This document shows, piece after piece, positions 11,214-23,309 of a stretch of 64,000 nt of DNA. Within the stretch, counting starts at the first letter, position 1; every line of letters starts with the position of its first letter. A program made the position numbers and the translations under genes. Source of the stretch: Tipula vernalis (lineage: Eukaryota > Arthropoda > Insecta > Diptera > Tipulidae); the NCBI GenBank assembly GCA_958295665.1, contig OY282558.1, positions 65,956,789-66,020,788 of the forward strand. The letters run 5' to 3'. The notes beneath the pieces were generated by a model, which saw only the letters and a program-made list of their open reading frames with translations, was not told the DNA's origin and made no database searches.

Positions 11214-12490
11214 TTGAATGAAGACGAAATGTCAATTAATAAAGAAAATGAAAAATATAATTTCAAGTTATCAGCAAATATTAAAAGTGGTTCATGTGTA
11301 AACGATCATGTTAGTTCGAAATTAGTAGTTGATAAGGATATGGTCGTAAGTTCCGATTTAAATACGTCAAATATACGTGATGAAATCGAAAAAGTTCAAA
11401 ATGATATAGTCAACGAAAATAGTTTTATTCAATTGATTAGTGAGGGTTATTTTGATGGTCAAGTAGATAGTAAGTATAATAGTAGTATGAGTGTAGGTTT
11501 ACGAAACCAGTTAGTTTTAGGAAAAGATCACGATGCTTCGGAGAAGTTATTAAACAAACAATTTACGCAAATTTCGAGCGATGTTTTTAACAGTTGCATC
11601 GATGAAATGATTGATGTTGTAACGAAAAACAACATAAGACAATTAATAAATGAATATCGAGATTGTTTTGCAATGAATTTGCGAGAATTAGGCAAAACTG
11701 ATAAAACTGAAATATCAATAGAATTAAGTGATAAAGAGCCTATATGTTATCGACCCTAAAGACTGTCTCCGGCGCAGCTAACAGAAGTTAGAGGTCAAAT
11801 AAACGAATTATTAGAGTTAGGAATAGTGAAACCATCGAATTCAGAATATGCGTCTCCTATCGTCGTTGTTAAAAAAAACGGAGAAAATCAAATCTGTGTA
11901 GACTTGTAGAGAGATAGGTTTCCCATACCAAATATGAAAGATTCACTACAACGGTTGTCTGGAAAGAAAAGAAGTTTTCACCGTTTCTGGCTATTATCAG
12001 GTATCGGTAAGTGAAAGCTCCAGAAAATATACATCCTTCAGCGGCTGATGAATAGATTTCCACAAAAATTTAATAGTGAAATCGTCGTGTATCTCGATGA
12101 TACGAGTGATCGTCGTGATAATCGTCGTGTATCTCGATGATATGAAGTATCACATAATTCAATTAGACCAGGAAGTAAGAAAACTGTTGCTGTTCAAAAA
12201 TTCCCTACACCGAAAAATGTTCATCAAATAAGGCAATTTATAGGGCTCGCAAGTTTTTTTAGAAAGTTTGTTCCAAATTTTGCTATCCTTGCGGAACCAC
12301 TTACGCGACTGACTCGTAATGATGTTCAATTTGAATGGTTACCGGAGCAAGGAGATTCATTTCAGGCAATTAAAGAAGTTTTGTGTCACCGAGATGTGTT
12401 AGTCTTGTTTGATTGTACAAAGGAACATGAAATATAGTACATACCGATGCAAGCTCATTAGGAATTGCTGGTATGTTGTTATAGAGAGAG
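11214..12490 (+). pseudogene. Gypsy A reverse transcriptase remnant
   Basis: A 181-codon frame (11214-11759) leads into the reverse transcriptase. After a TAA at 11757 the same strand reads LSPAQLTEVRGQINELLELG, then SPIVVVKKNGENQICVDL, then a degraded palm with VVYLDD near 12085. It continues with the connection segment KFPTPKNVHQIRQFIGLASF and AEPLTRLTRNDVQFEW. Several stops and frameshifts and a 22-bp local duplication (ATCGTCGTGTATCTCGATGA at about 12080 and 12120) disrupt it. Confidence 0.7.
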
Positions 12491-12796
12491 GAAGATAATC
12501 GATGGCATGCAGTGTCTTTTTTTAGTAGACAAACGAGTTATCTGGAACGTAAATTCCATAGTTATGAATTGGAATCATTAGCAGTCGTAGAAACGTTAGA
12601 AAGGTTCAGAACTTTTATTTTAGGAAAAATGGTTATTGTCGTGACAGATTGTCAAGCACTCCGTACTACTTCGTCAAAGAAAGACTTAATACCGCGTATT
12701 AGTAGATGGTGGCTTCGATTACAAGAATTTCAATATGAAATTAGACACCGTTGTGGTAAGCAAATGCTACATATACTACATAGATGCGTTAAGTAG
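12491..12796 (+). pseudogene. Gypsy A RNase H remnant
   Basis: This frame carries a typical Gypsy RNase H: SFFSRQTSYLERKFHSYELE, AVVETLERFRTFILGKMVIV, VTDCQALRTT and RISRWWLRLQEFQYEIRHR. It follows a frame break after the preceding HTDASSLGIAGML segment near 12440-12475. It removes the RNA strand of the RNA/DNA hybrid in an active element; here it is part of a broken polyprotein. Confidence 0.75.
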
Positions 12797-12819
12797 GGAT
12801 TGAGAATGTAGATGATGAT

Positions 12820-13790
12820 TGGTTGAATGTATTGCAACAAAACGATTCTGATCTTCGTCGTAAAATAAAAGAGAATATTTACGATCCAAAATACGACGAT
12901 TATATGGTAGAAAATAGTCGATTATATAAAAAATTTAGTGGTAAATTACATTAGGGTCCCTTCATAAAAAGTAAAAGCCAAAATTGTTACATATTGGTAA
13001 TTGTCGACGCTTTCACAAAGTGTGTATTTTTGAAACCAGTGAAAGACATCACTTCGCGACTTGTTGTGAATGTTCTGAATGGTATAGCTGTATATTTTGG
13101 ACTGCCAAACCCGAATTATTACGGATCGTGGTACTGCTTTTACTGCGAAATACTTCACCGAATACTGCAAGCAACACAATATTGTGCATGTGTTAAATGC
13201 AACATCAACTCCACGTGCAAATGGGCAAGTCGAGCGATATAACAGAACCATTTTACATGCTATGAGAACTATGGCTGATAAGGAAGGAACCTGAAAAATG
13301 GGAGATATTGCTACCTAAGATACAATGGGCTATAAATAGTCAACAGCACGCAGTTATCAAACTATTGCCACACGAAATTTTCTTCGGTTTCAATTTGAAG
13401 TCTAAATATGCCGACAAAGTAACACTAGCATTAGAAAGTGATGTCGTAATAAATTAGGAGAAGTTCGAGCCATCAAAAAGAGATAAAAATAATCAACGAT
13501 TCGACGCAAAGTTTAAGTCACCACGTCACTATAATGTGGGTGATATGGTTGCCGTTTTCCGAGAACCACCATCAGTTGGAGAAAGTCGTAAATTAATTCG
13601 CTGATATAGAGGACCGTATGTTATTACCGATGTATTGTATGGTGATCGGTACCGCGTAGAGGATGTTAGCGCCGATGATGGAAGACGCCGGTTTTGAGGA
13701 GTTATACCATCCGATCATCTGCGATTAGTAGTAGTTCCTGACGATGATGAGTTCGGAGAAAATGATGAAATTGAAGAAGATTGAGGCCAA
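12820..13790 (+). pseudogene. Gypsy A integrase remnant
   Basis: Pieces of the integrase core appear in alternating frames: VIVDAFTKCVFLKPVKDITS (12994 onward), IITDRGTAFTAKYFTEYCKQ (13115 onward) and STPRANGQVERYNRTILHAM (13200 onward). These provide the D, D and E catalytic positions. A C-terminal region with VGDMVAVFREPPSVGESRK and YRGPYVITDVLYGDRYRV follows to about 13760. Frame breaks and stops make it non-functional. Confidence 0.75.
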
Positions 13791-13811
13791 CTTCTATTGT
13801 AGGATGGCTGA

Positions 13812-14134
13812 ATGTAAAAAGATTTTACATTGAATTATTTTATGGATGGCAGAGTCATCTGTTATTAGTTAGTTGATTTGTTTTATATAATTTAATATTC
13901 GTTTAGTTGTAGTACCTACGTGTACTAAAATAAAATATATTTGGGAGGAGAAAGAGAAGAAGAATTATTACTGTACAATCTTCGTAGTGAAAAGACGTAA
14001 TTTAGTTGCTCCGTATTCTATTAATAAATAAAACGTTATATTATAAAAAGTCCAAGTTTTTCTTTCTGTTAGTATTTTATTTTTATTTTGTATTGTTATA
14101 CACATAAATAAATTTTCTAATTTATACATGCATG
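13812..14134 (+). repeat. Probable 3' LTR of Gypsy A
   Basis: Directly after the integrase tail the sequence becomes non-coding and begins TGTAAAAAGATTTTACATTG. It continues AT-rich to about 14134, where the duplicated CheB flank resumes. AATAAA-like signals occur inside. Without a matching 5' LTR the boundaries are estimates. Confidence 0.4.
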
Positions 14135-15293
14135 TACATACGTATGCATGAAACATAGTCGTGATATACTACATCGAATGATCGAACTGATTTTCCAATG
14201 TGCATGCCACGCCCATACATAAAATTAATAAAATCAAAAAATGGTAATTCAGCAATTTTTATTAACTCAAAAAAGCATTAATATTACGAATACTACTATA
14301 AAATGGAGTGTATGTGTTCAAAAATTCTAAAACCATTTCAGTTTACGGACACTAATTCAAATTTGAAGCCAAATCCAAATTTCGTTTTTTCCACTCCGAA
14401 CATACCTTGTGTGAATAAACCGAAAACTTTCCACATTCCAATTGGTAAAGATGGTGGCAAATCGAATTGTACGTCTATCGTTTGCCGCTCAACGGGCCAT
14501 ATATCCCCTACCTTTGGCGGGCACGGTCTAAATAATTTAGTCATATTGTAAAAGAAACGGGATGGATTCACCAATTCCTTACACATATCTGGAACATTCA
14601 ATCGAACTGGGCCTTCATTCCACGTCGACATTGCGTAAAACTGCGTTGACATTGACATTTGTAATGGCAGTTTGGGGTCCATCGATTTTAGACACTTGAC
14701 GTGACCACCCATAATAATATTATCATCATCGACTTGTTCAAAAATGAGGTTATCTAAAGAAAATTGCTCCATAGCTGGCATGATACGTTTATCGATTTCG
14801 TACGATAAAAATTGATCGTCAAGAATTACACGACATTTTTTTGACTAAATAGAAAACACCAAAAATATCAAAATCAAGCCATTTTAATTGGAATGTTCAC
14901 AACTTACCTCATTAAAATGAAGTAAATTCAAATAAAATGTTAACAGCACGAAAATTAATTTCATTTTCCTTCTTGATTTTGATCGGTTCACTCTTGTGAA
15001 TAGAGGTTAATTTAGCGGCATTACTCAATTTAGACTGAGAACAAGATTAGAAAAATTTCGTTTAATTGATTGCAATACGTGTTTATTTGCTATTGGTCTA
15101 AAATAATATCAATCAATAAATCAACAATAAACAAACAACAAATCATTTTCCTATGTGGAAAATTACGTTATTTAGTGTAACAGGAAATGATTACGCGAAT
15201 AAATCATCAGTCAGTTTTAAGTTTTAAATTCTTAACTGTGTATATAATATATCTACACACATAGTAATAAAGGGTGGGGGCCAACAAGAATTC
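14135..15293. repeat. Segmental duplication, unit 2 (with CheB-like copy B)
   Basis: This matches 5505-6610 in the same orientation across gene, intron, promoter and flanks. A short insertion (about 40 bp ending near 14330) is present only here. The right limit coincides with the mariner remnant that begins at 15294. Confidence 0.8.
14338..14964 (-). CDS. CheB/GM2-activator-like secreted protein, copy B
   Basis: The layout is the same as copy A: exon 1 14964-14908 (signal peptide, 57 nt), a 63-nt intron with GT-AG ends, and exon 2 14844-14338 to TGA, giving 187 residues. Over the 147 residues compared by eye it differs from copy A at about 20 positions (about 86 percent identical). The leading Cys, D-x-C, CPPKVGDIW and LPPSLPIGMWKV motifs are kept, and the glycosylation sequon reads NMT. 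No stop or frameshift is present and the upstream initiator-like motif is conserved, so it looks functional. Expected role: a secreted, lipid- or pheromone-related chemosensory protein, inferred from the family only. Confidence 0.75.
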
Positions 15294-15831
15294 CACCATG
15301 TGAATAGTAAAAAAAAAAAAAATTCATTGAATGATTTTGATTTTTTTATTGAATCATGCTTATTGATCGATACCAATTATGCGTGAAAGACAATATCAGC
15401 CAATGTTCACCACACCAAATGCTCCTCTTTTCCATCAATAAGCTCGCACTTTAACTCTTGAATTGTTTCTGGCTTATTGGGATAGACCTTACTTTTGAGA
15501 TAACCCTAAAGCAAAGTCCAAAAGGGTGTCAGCTCGCATCACCTCGGTAGCCAACTGACCCCCGAAACTTCACGTGCAAGAAAGCCATTATTGCATTGGG
15601 CAAATCCATGTGGCACCGTCTTATTGAAACTACTTACCATCCACATCTTTAACATCCAATTCGGACCATAAAATTAAGTATGTATGCCAAAAATGTCATC
15701 TAAAATTTGATGCAGCAGCTGAAGCCGTGATGAACATTTGGCCCATATTATCTATTATCGATAAGCTTGACCCAATAAAGAAATCAAAATCATTCCAACA
15801 GAATAATTTCGTATTTACTATTCACATGGTG
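15294..15831 (-). mobile_element. Mariner-like remnant with 18-bp terminal repeats
   Basis: The ends carry an identical 18-bp inverted repeat, CACCATGTGAATAGTAAA (15294-15311) and its complement (15814-15831). Inside, the minus strand reads degraded transposase C-terminus: LTPFWTLL, a stop, then GYLKSKVYPNKPETIQELK. This parallels GYLKEKVYVDKPATIQELK in the element at 19.6-24.3 kb. Most of the transposase is missing, so this is a deletion derivative. A diverged form of the same end sequence (CACCGTGTGATTATTAATAA) sits at the matching place beside copy A, near 6608. Confidence 0.7.
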
Positions 15832-17152
15832 AAACTCTTATACGCTTTACAGACCAAAGTTTCGTAGGATTTCAATTTGTGCGTTGCACGAGAGTATTTT
15901 AGTATAAAACGCTGTTAATCCTTGCTTTTCCATGTACAACAACAAACTTAGGTACATAATTATAGCAAAAGGGTTACTCCCATAAACAGAACAACCAACT
16001 ATTAAATTTCATATTTATTTTTTTTATATTTCATAGAATTTTTCTTCACCCACCCTAACCAGGGCGACGTATGTAAATAATGTGAAACTTTATTAAATGC
16101 GCTTTTAGTTCAAAAAGCTTAAAAAGGATCAAAAATAACAAAGCTTCCACAGTGTTATGGTACGAGATGTCATTAATAAAAAGCAAGAAAGTTAATATTC
16201 GGGACCTGACGTTTAATTAGTACACACGTCAAAATTAAGAAGTTTAAATAAAATTATAAAGGACTGAAACATCACGAGGTTAACAGTACTTCGGTCCGGA
16301 AAATTAAGCAAATTTCAGCCATTACACCTCTTAACTCAACTTTCAACTCGCAATCGAACCTCTCACCCAACCCCAATACAAGCTAACTCAACCGTAGTCC
16401 GTAACTCAACTTAGCTCGAACCAAATCTCAACCCTCTACTCAGATTATATTCAGATTAATGTTTCAACCAACAATGATGTTTTTGTATTTTTTTTTTTTG
16501 TTAATTTGTTGGACAATTTATTACGTGGCAGTAGTGGTACAAAAAAAATAATATTTCTCGCAAGTTGTACATTATGGTGTAAATATAACTGTTGATTAAT
16601 ACAGGATTCTGAATTATAGATGGTCAAGTGACTCGATAAAATTTTAATAATTTAGAACCGCTACACTTGATGAGCTTTCTGCCTGGAACTTTATTTATTT
16701 TTTATGTTTTTTTTTTTAACCTTAACTTGGGCAGGATTTACAAATGTAAATATTTCATTTTTCATTTTAGAATAAAATCTACATTATTCATATTCTTTTG
16801 AAAACCTTTCTGGTCAGTGGCTAATTTTTCGAGCTTCTTCCGAAAACATAAAAAAAATAAATAATAAAGCTTTTTTAGACGCTTTTTAAGCACTTTTTTA
16901 AAATTTTATGCAATTATGGGCAAAAATTTAAAATTGAAAATATTTTTCTTTCGTGTGTTTTATATGAGAAGTATAAATATTTTTCACTAGTTTTAGTTCA
17001 TAGTAAGTACATATTGACATCATTTTAGGAAAATATTATTTACATCTATAACAAATCACTATAATATAAGGTTTTTGACAAGTAAAAAACATATTTTTTG
17101 GTATTTCAAGTAATTCATAAAAAAGATTTATTGTAAATAACCACATAAAAAT
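15832..17152. other. AT-rich stretch with a CTCAAC-rich patch
   Basis: There is no supported gene. At 16325-16440 the strand is unusually poor in G and built of degenerate units such as AACTCAACTTTCAACTCG and CTAACTCAACCG. The same sequence type forms a larger block at 39240-39850. The rest is AT-rich with poly-T runs (for example near 16490 and 16705). Confidence 0.5.
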
Positions 17153-19212
17153 TTATGCTAAATGGCAATTTGAACACTTTGTTTGTGTTAGGCTATGCTC
17201 CATACAGACAGGTTTTTGGCAATCAACTCAAAGTTTCCTTGTTGCACGTTTTTTTTTTTCCTCGTGATAGCAGATGAAGCACAATCCTTTCACTTTCGAG
17301 TTGCCACGATCATCGTCATCTGGTACAAACTTATCCGTCGAACTACTAACGCTTTCTATCTTGCGACCCAACATACACTCTATGGCCGATTTAGTAGGAA
17401 AATATGAAGTAACTCCACGACATTTGGATCCTTTTTCTATGTGAGGACGGCACAAATGCTCGCCTTAAGCTTGTAAAAACAATCGCCGTCGACCTAAAAA
17501 CATTTTTAAAAAAACAATTAGTATTGAGCTTCAACGATTGTAAAAAATTATAATTTCTCACCTGTTTTTGATGTTAAATGTGACGGATTGTTTTCAGCAT
17601 AAATTATATAAGCTGAGAGAGCTGCCACATCCAGGATGTTATAAAATAGAGCCAACGGCCACCGATTTGTTTTTCTGTTTGTAGTGTATTGCCCCAGCAT
17701 TTTATCCATAGTATCTACACCACCTTTTGTTTCATTGTAAAATAAAATAATTTCGGACTTATTTTTAATATTTGAAATTTTATCATCAAAATGCATTATT
17801 GATAGAAGCACTACAGACTTATTCTTTATCGGCACATACGAGCATATAGTGGTTTTCTCACCGAATCCAAAAATAGATGATAATACTTCCCGACCCGACG
17901 AGGAGATGGTTTAAATTCGGCTGGTAAATATGGTTTATTTTTTTTAGGGTTCCTACAATCGATAATTTCCACTTTCTCAAAGTGTCTGCTAAAGAAACTG
18001 ATGTGAAGAAATTGTCCGTTGTAATGTTTCTACCGGTATTTTTATATTGTTCTACTAGATCCAAAACAACACGCTCCCCTTGATTTACATCCCTCCTATT
18101 TCCCACTTTTCCCGTATATATTTGGCCGCACAATGGATAAAATGTATTTGCATCACAAGCCCACCACACTTTGATGCCATACTTAGCCGGTTTTGATGGT
18201 ATATATTGAGTGAATCTCGTTCGGCCTCTAAATAGAAATAACTGCTCGTCGACAGTAATGTTTTCTGATGGCTTATAATTTATTCGAAGATTAATTATAT
18301 TGGTTATTAAATTGGTGCCGCTTTGTCGTTAGTAATTCTGGTAGTTCTCGTATTCTGTTGATCGAAGCGAATAAATCTTATTATATTCCTGAATCGCTTA
18401 GCTGACATTGTGGCTTTGTAAAGTGGATACGCATTCTTTGTCCAAAGCAAATCTAGACTTTCGTGGTTAGATTTATTGATTTCCATAGTGAGTAAAATAC
18501 CAAAGAAAGCCCGCAGCTCTTCTTCATCTATTCTAACCCATTTTTTAGCTGGTTTATCGGGGTTTCTCTCATTAAATTTAGTATATTCTGATTCGGCTTT
18601 TCGATTAGTATGCCGACAAATAATTTTTGTAATCGATGTGTGCATAACAGCACAAAACGTCTCAACATCGCTAAAATTTTTTGTGTCTGGATGATGACCG
18701 ACAAATCGCTCTCGAAAAATATTTTATTCGCGATGGCGATGAAAAGCGGGCATTTTTTTCTTCCATTTCGTGCCGTCCTTTCCGATAAAATGTTCGCTTT
18801 CCTCTCCGCCATCCTCAACATATTCATCAGTTTCCAATAATTCATCATCCTCACCAATAGTGTCGTTTTCATTGTCTGATACGCCACCACCACCCACTTC
18901 TATTTCTGTCCCTTCAATTTCTGCGTCAGACTCTTCATTGATGGAATATTCCAGTTCATCAAATGGTTCTTTATTTTCATTGTCATCTACCAATAACATT
19001 TTCGCCTCATCGTCTTCTGAATCGATGACATTTAAAACTCTAGAATAATAAGCATCCCGCTCTTCATAACTAAGTCTAGAATATAAATGAAAATATTCGA
19101 TATTTATTAGTAATACATCTCAAGGTACTACAACATGTTTGATAATTTTTCATGTAAAATCAAGTACTCACCTAGTTAATTGACCCGAAGATAAAAACTT
19201 AAAACCACTCAT
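17153..19212 (-). pseudogene. Intron-containing piggyBac transposase pseudogene
   Basis: This is a piggyBac-family DDE transposase, reconstructed from several frames. Exon 1 (19212-19172) starts MSGFKFLSSGQLT and splices (GTGAGT donor, 96-nt intron) to 19075, where the frame continues LSYEERDAYYSRVL and then an acidic region. The core follows with FCAVMHTSI, WVRIDEEELRAFFGI, ENITVDEQLFLFRGR, VWWACDANTFYPL, TTDNFFTSVSLA and ETKGGVDTMDKM. A second GT-AG intron (17561-17494) precedes HLCRPHIEKGS and a C-terminal Cys/His finger (CFICYHEE, then VDCQKPVCMEHS). Damage: in-frame stops at 18724, near 17470 and at 17228, and frameshifts near 18310 and 17880-17950. Not functional as it stands. An AATAAA follows the final stop. 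Confidence 0.85.
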
Positions 19213-19707
19213 ATTTTATTAGTTCACAACACAATAAGTATGTACTCTATTTTTTATGTAATTATAAAATTAATACAAACATCTAATTTACACAAAAGAC
19301 ACCGCTAAACTAAATTTTATACCCAAAAACAATACCGTTGGTTTTTCCTTTTATATCATAGAATATTACCATTTAGTTTTGTTTGCACAAATGCATTATT
19401 AACAAAACAGACAAAAATTACCGTTAGTAAAAACAGTGTGTACCTAAAACCAAGAAAAAGATGCATTATAATTGAAAACAGGGTAATTATAAACATTATT
19501 CCATGCGAAATACAAAGGAAACCAAATATATACATTTGTAAATCCTGCACATAATATGTATAAAAAATTGCTGCCCATGCTAAGGTTAAACGTAAAACGT
19601 GGTTAAATTTTAAGGGCCGACGTTGAATGTGAACCACACCTAAACGTCAAGTGTTTTTCTGCATTTCATTTGACATTTCTCAATTTCAGACTAACTCAAT
19701 TTGAACC

Positions 19708-19953
19708 ATAGAAAGATACACAATCGAGCAACGCGTTAAAGTTATTCAGGCATATTATGAAAATGGGCGTTCAAATCAAAATGCATATCGTGCACTTCGT
19801 GATTTTTTCGGTCAATTTAATCGTCCAAATGTGCGTACAATCGGAAAAATCGTGCAAAAATTTGAGCAAACCGGGTCTATAGGAGATTTTAAAACACCAG
19901 TGCATGCTCGTACAGCTCGTACTGCAGAAAATATTGCTGCTGTTCGCGATAGT
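19708..19953 (+). pseudogene. Mariner transposase, 5' part
   Basis: This is the N-terminal DNA-binding part: TIEQRVKVIQAYYENGRSNQ and VRTIGKIVQKFEQTGSIGDF, a helix-turn-helix segment, reading in frame to the LINE insertion point. The expected start codon is ATA, not ATG, at 19708-19710, one of the few defects seen. The frame rejoins the 3' part exactly after the LINE. Confidence 0.8.
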
Positions 19954-20209
19954 AATTTTGGATTATATTAAAGATAAATTTAACATTGAGGATGTAAACT
20001 GCCAGCGTATTATATCTCGACGGATTAATGATGCAGACCGTAATTTTTCGTCATTTAAATTATATGTGGACGTTACTGATTTTGAGAATTTATTACAACC
20101 TACTTCTTGGCCTGCTGGGTCATTAATTAAAGAATTTGTAATTTTTAATAAGGGACGAACCAATAAATCGAATTTTCCCGTTCTTCAACGAAACCAACCA
20201 ACTCTTTAA
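19954..20209 (+). pseudogene. LINE ORF1, C-terminal end
   Basis: The frame from the insertion point to TAA at 20207-20209 ends with FENLLQPTSWPAGSLIKEFV and a basic tail. This Trp-Pro-containing terminus is common at the ORF1 end of jockey/CR1-group LINEs. The RNA-binding N-terminal part is absent because the element is 5'-truncated. The frame that becomes ORF2 is already open from about 20167, overlapping this end. Confidence 0.6.
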
Positions 20210-20250
20210 CTGATGCCAGTCGTTGTGATAAACAAACTAATCATTATAAT

Positions 20251-23142
20251 TTGACGTCTCCGAGATTATTTTATCGTAATGTTGGGCGTATGTCGTCTAA
20301 GTCAGCCGAATTTTTGAATTTCTTTTATTCAACGGATTTTCAATTTTTTGCTCTTGTGGAAACTGGATATCATGAGGGGATCTTTAATAATGAGTTCTTT
20401 TCTGATGACTTTGTCGTTTATAGGTGTGATAGATCTATTTTTAACAGCACTAAAAAAAGTGGAGGTGGTGTGCTGTTTGCAGCCCATTCTTCTATGCAAA
20501 GTGAGCTGGTTGTAGTACCTGGATGTGGCTCTATTGAATATTTATGTGTCAAAGTTTTAATTTGTAATAATTTATTTTATTTTATAGTTTTGTACATACC
20601 ACCTAGCTCACCTACTGATGTTTATTTGAGCCATGTAGATTGTATATGTGAATTGGTTAATATAATTAATTATAATGATACTTTAGTTGTATTAGGTGAT
20701 TTTAATTTAAGTAATATTAATTGGTTGGTTGATAGTGAAACTGAGTCTTTGGGGTTACTCCCTTCGGATATTCTATCTGCAAATGATGCAGCGGTGGTGG
20801 ATGCACTGTTCAGTTTCAATCTCAAACAAGTTAATTTATTTTGTAATGATAACAATTCGTTTTTAGATTTAATTTTTGTTAATAATACAGAATATTTGTC
20901 AGTTCATGAGTCTTTGACATTTTTCAAGGAAAATGATATTCATCATAATTCCCTCGAGTTTATATTTCATGTTGGTAATCGAGATGATAAATGTCGGGTT
21001 TTTTCTTTTGATGATTCGTTTTATGATTTTAAAGAATGCGACACACCTGGTCTCTCTGAATATCTCCGTGGCATTTGTTGGGATGATTTTTTTCGAGCCA
21101 ATGATGTTAATGAAAATGTAAAACATTTTAATGACTTACTATTTGTTGCTTTTGATAAATTCGTACCTTTGAGGAAAAAACGTAACTATAATTACCCACC
21201 ATGGTTTGATTCTGATTTGATCAACTTACGTAACCGTAAAAATAAAGCTTACTATAGATTCAGATCCAATAATTGTCAACTGAATAAATCCAAATTTGTT
21301 GATCTACGTTAACAATTTAAATCTGTATTTCATTCTAAATATTGTCAGTATATAAGTGTGATTGAAACTAATATCAAACAAAACCCTAAAACATTTTGGA
21401 AGTTTGTTAACGAAAAACGTAATACAACTGGCTATCCATCGGTAATGATTTTTAATGGAGGTAAACTGAGCACGGTTCCTGAAATCTGCGAGGGTTTTGC
21501 TAGTTTCTTTCAATCGGTATATAAAGTTAATTACGGATCCTTTGAAAGCGACCCTACTGTTAGTAATTGCCAATTTAACATTCCGTACCTATCAATAACT
21601 GAAGATGACATTTACGAATATCTGTCAGATTTTAATGATGGATGTGGGCCTGATGGGATACCTTCGTCAATACTTAAATGTGTGAGCTCATATATTGTAA
21701 CTCCATTATGTTATCTTTTTAACCAATCATTAATTTCTGGACAATTTCCTTCAGCTTGGAAAATTTCTCACATTGTTCCAATTTACAAAAAGGGTAACCG
21801 TTCTGATATATCAAATTATCGTGGTATTTCAATTCTTTCGTCTATACTAAAACTTTTCGAATTAATTGTGTCGAAACATTTGTTATTCCATACTAAAGAG
21901 ATAATTTCTTATTTCCAGCATGGTTTCACCAGTGGAAAATCTACGACTACCAATCTATTGCAATTTACTAAATTCACTATTGAGTCACTTGAATCTAAAG
22001 GAGCCCAAGTTGATTTGATTTACTTTGATTTTGCTAAAGCTTTTGATTCAATGGACCATAAAATTATTATTGAAAAACTTTCGGTTATTGGTCTTGATCC
22101 AAATTTTCTTAAATGGATTTCTTCTTATCTAGTTTGTAGGAAGCAGTATGTTCTATTGAATGATGTTAAGTCAGATGATATCTATTGTCATTCAGGAGTC
22201 CCTCAGGGGTCCCATTTAGGCCCAATTATATTTCTTTTATTCGTGAATGATATTCCTAATATTTTTAAATTATGTAAATGTTTATTATTTGCTGATGATT
22301 TGAAGATTTTCATGCATGTTCAATCTGTAAGTGATGCTGAGGTTTTGCAATCTGAAATTAATATATTGTCTAGTTGGTGCTCTAAGAATAAATTGTTCAT
22401 CAATGTACAGAAGTGTAAGGTGATGTCGTTTTTCAGAACACTCAATCCAAATATTGTCAATTATTATTTTGATGGAGATCTACTTTGTAGAGTAACTTCA
22501 ACTGTTGATTTAGGAGTTCTGTTTGATCAGAAATTAACTTTTGCGTTACACATAGATAAAATAATATTAAAGGCCAATTCTATGTTAGGTTTTATTTTTA
22601 GAATGACAAAGGATTTTATGGATGCATTTTCGTGTGTAAGTCTATATACTTCTTTAGTAAGATCTCACCTTGAATATGCTGTAGTGGTTTGGTATCCTCA
22701 TCAGGATGTGCATATTGCAAGATTGGAATCTATTCAGAAACGTTTTACTATCTATATGGCCAGGAAGCTTGGTCATTTATCTGATCGTCATCTACCTATG
22801 TGGGAACAGGTGCGAAGTCTCCCATCGTATGTGATTTGGTGTGAGTGCCTTCACATTGATACGTTGGTTAAACGCCGAAAAAATGCATCTGCCTTGTTTG
22901 TTAGTGATTCTCTTAGTGGCCGCATTAAGTGTCCTGAACTCATTTCTGCTTGGAGCATTTATGTACCTACCAGAAGCTTGCGTCCAAGGGAATTTTTGTT
23001 TGTTGACTTTCATAGAACGAATTATGGTTCCAATGAGCCAACCAAGTCAATGGCTAGAATTTTTAATGAATTTTACTATTTATTTAATTTTGAGAGATCC
23101 AGAGTGTATTTTCGGAAGGCAATTAGAAATTGCAATTTTTAA
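20251..23142 (+). pseudogene. LINE ORF2: endonuclease and reverse transcriptase, one stop
   Basis: The APE-type endonuclease comes first: LFYRNVGRMSSK, ALVETGYHEG and VVLGDFNLSNINWL. The reverse transcriptase follows from about 21358: SAWKISHIVPIYKKGNRSDI, NYRGISILSSILKLFE, HGFTSGKSTTTNL, YFDFAKAFDSMDHK, SGVPQGSHLGP and the catalytic LLFADDLKIF. Frame 20251-21309 and frame 21313-23142 are the same frame, separated only by TAA at 21310-21312. The element was therefore close to full coding capacity when it inserted and has decayed little. The true start is unclear: 20251 is TTG and the first in-frame ATG is at 20290. Confidence 0.88.
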
Positions 23143-23309
23143 TCTCATTTTACGTTTTTAAAGTTTTCGTTTTTTCAGGTAATGTTCCGTATTGTTAGTA
23201 TTCCTTTTATTTCTTTTTAATCTATAATAATTCTTTTTTTACTATTCATTAAGTTTTTAACTGTAGAATAGATGTAAATAAAAATAAAAATAAATAAATA
23301 AAAAATAGT

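Larger units (their letters stand above)
10316..14134 (+). mobile_element. Gypsy A: degenerate Ty3/Gypsy LTR retrotransposon
   Basis: Gag-like, reverse transcriptase, RNase H and integrase remnants lie in the canonical Gypsy order, followed by a probable 3' LTR (from about 13812). Every domain is interrupted by stops or frameshifts, so the element cannot move by itself. Its right end abuts the duplicated segment that carries CheB-like copy B, with homology to unit 1 resuming near 14135. No 5' LTR was recognised. Confidence 0.75.
19954..23304 (+). mobile_element. Nearly intact jockey/CR1-type LINE
   Basis: A 5'-truncated non-LTR retrotransposon inserted into the mariner. The 5' end begins inside ORF1, and the 3' end is an A-rich tail of AAATA-type repeats (about 23276-23304). 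ATAGT flanks both sides (19949-19953 and 23305-23309; the first A is ambiguous because of the tail). ORF2 is whole except for one nonsense codon. Confidence 0.9.

Noticed and set aside
18770..19048. Ser/Pro-rich plus-strand frame of 92 codons
   Set aside because: It is the complement of the acidic N-terminal region of the piggyBac transposase, which explains its composition.
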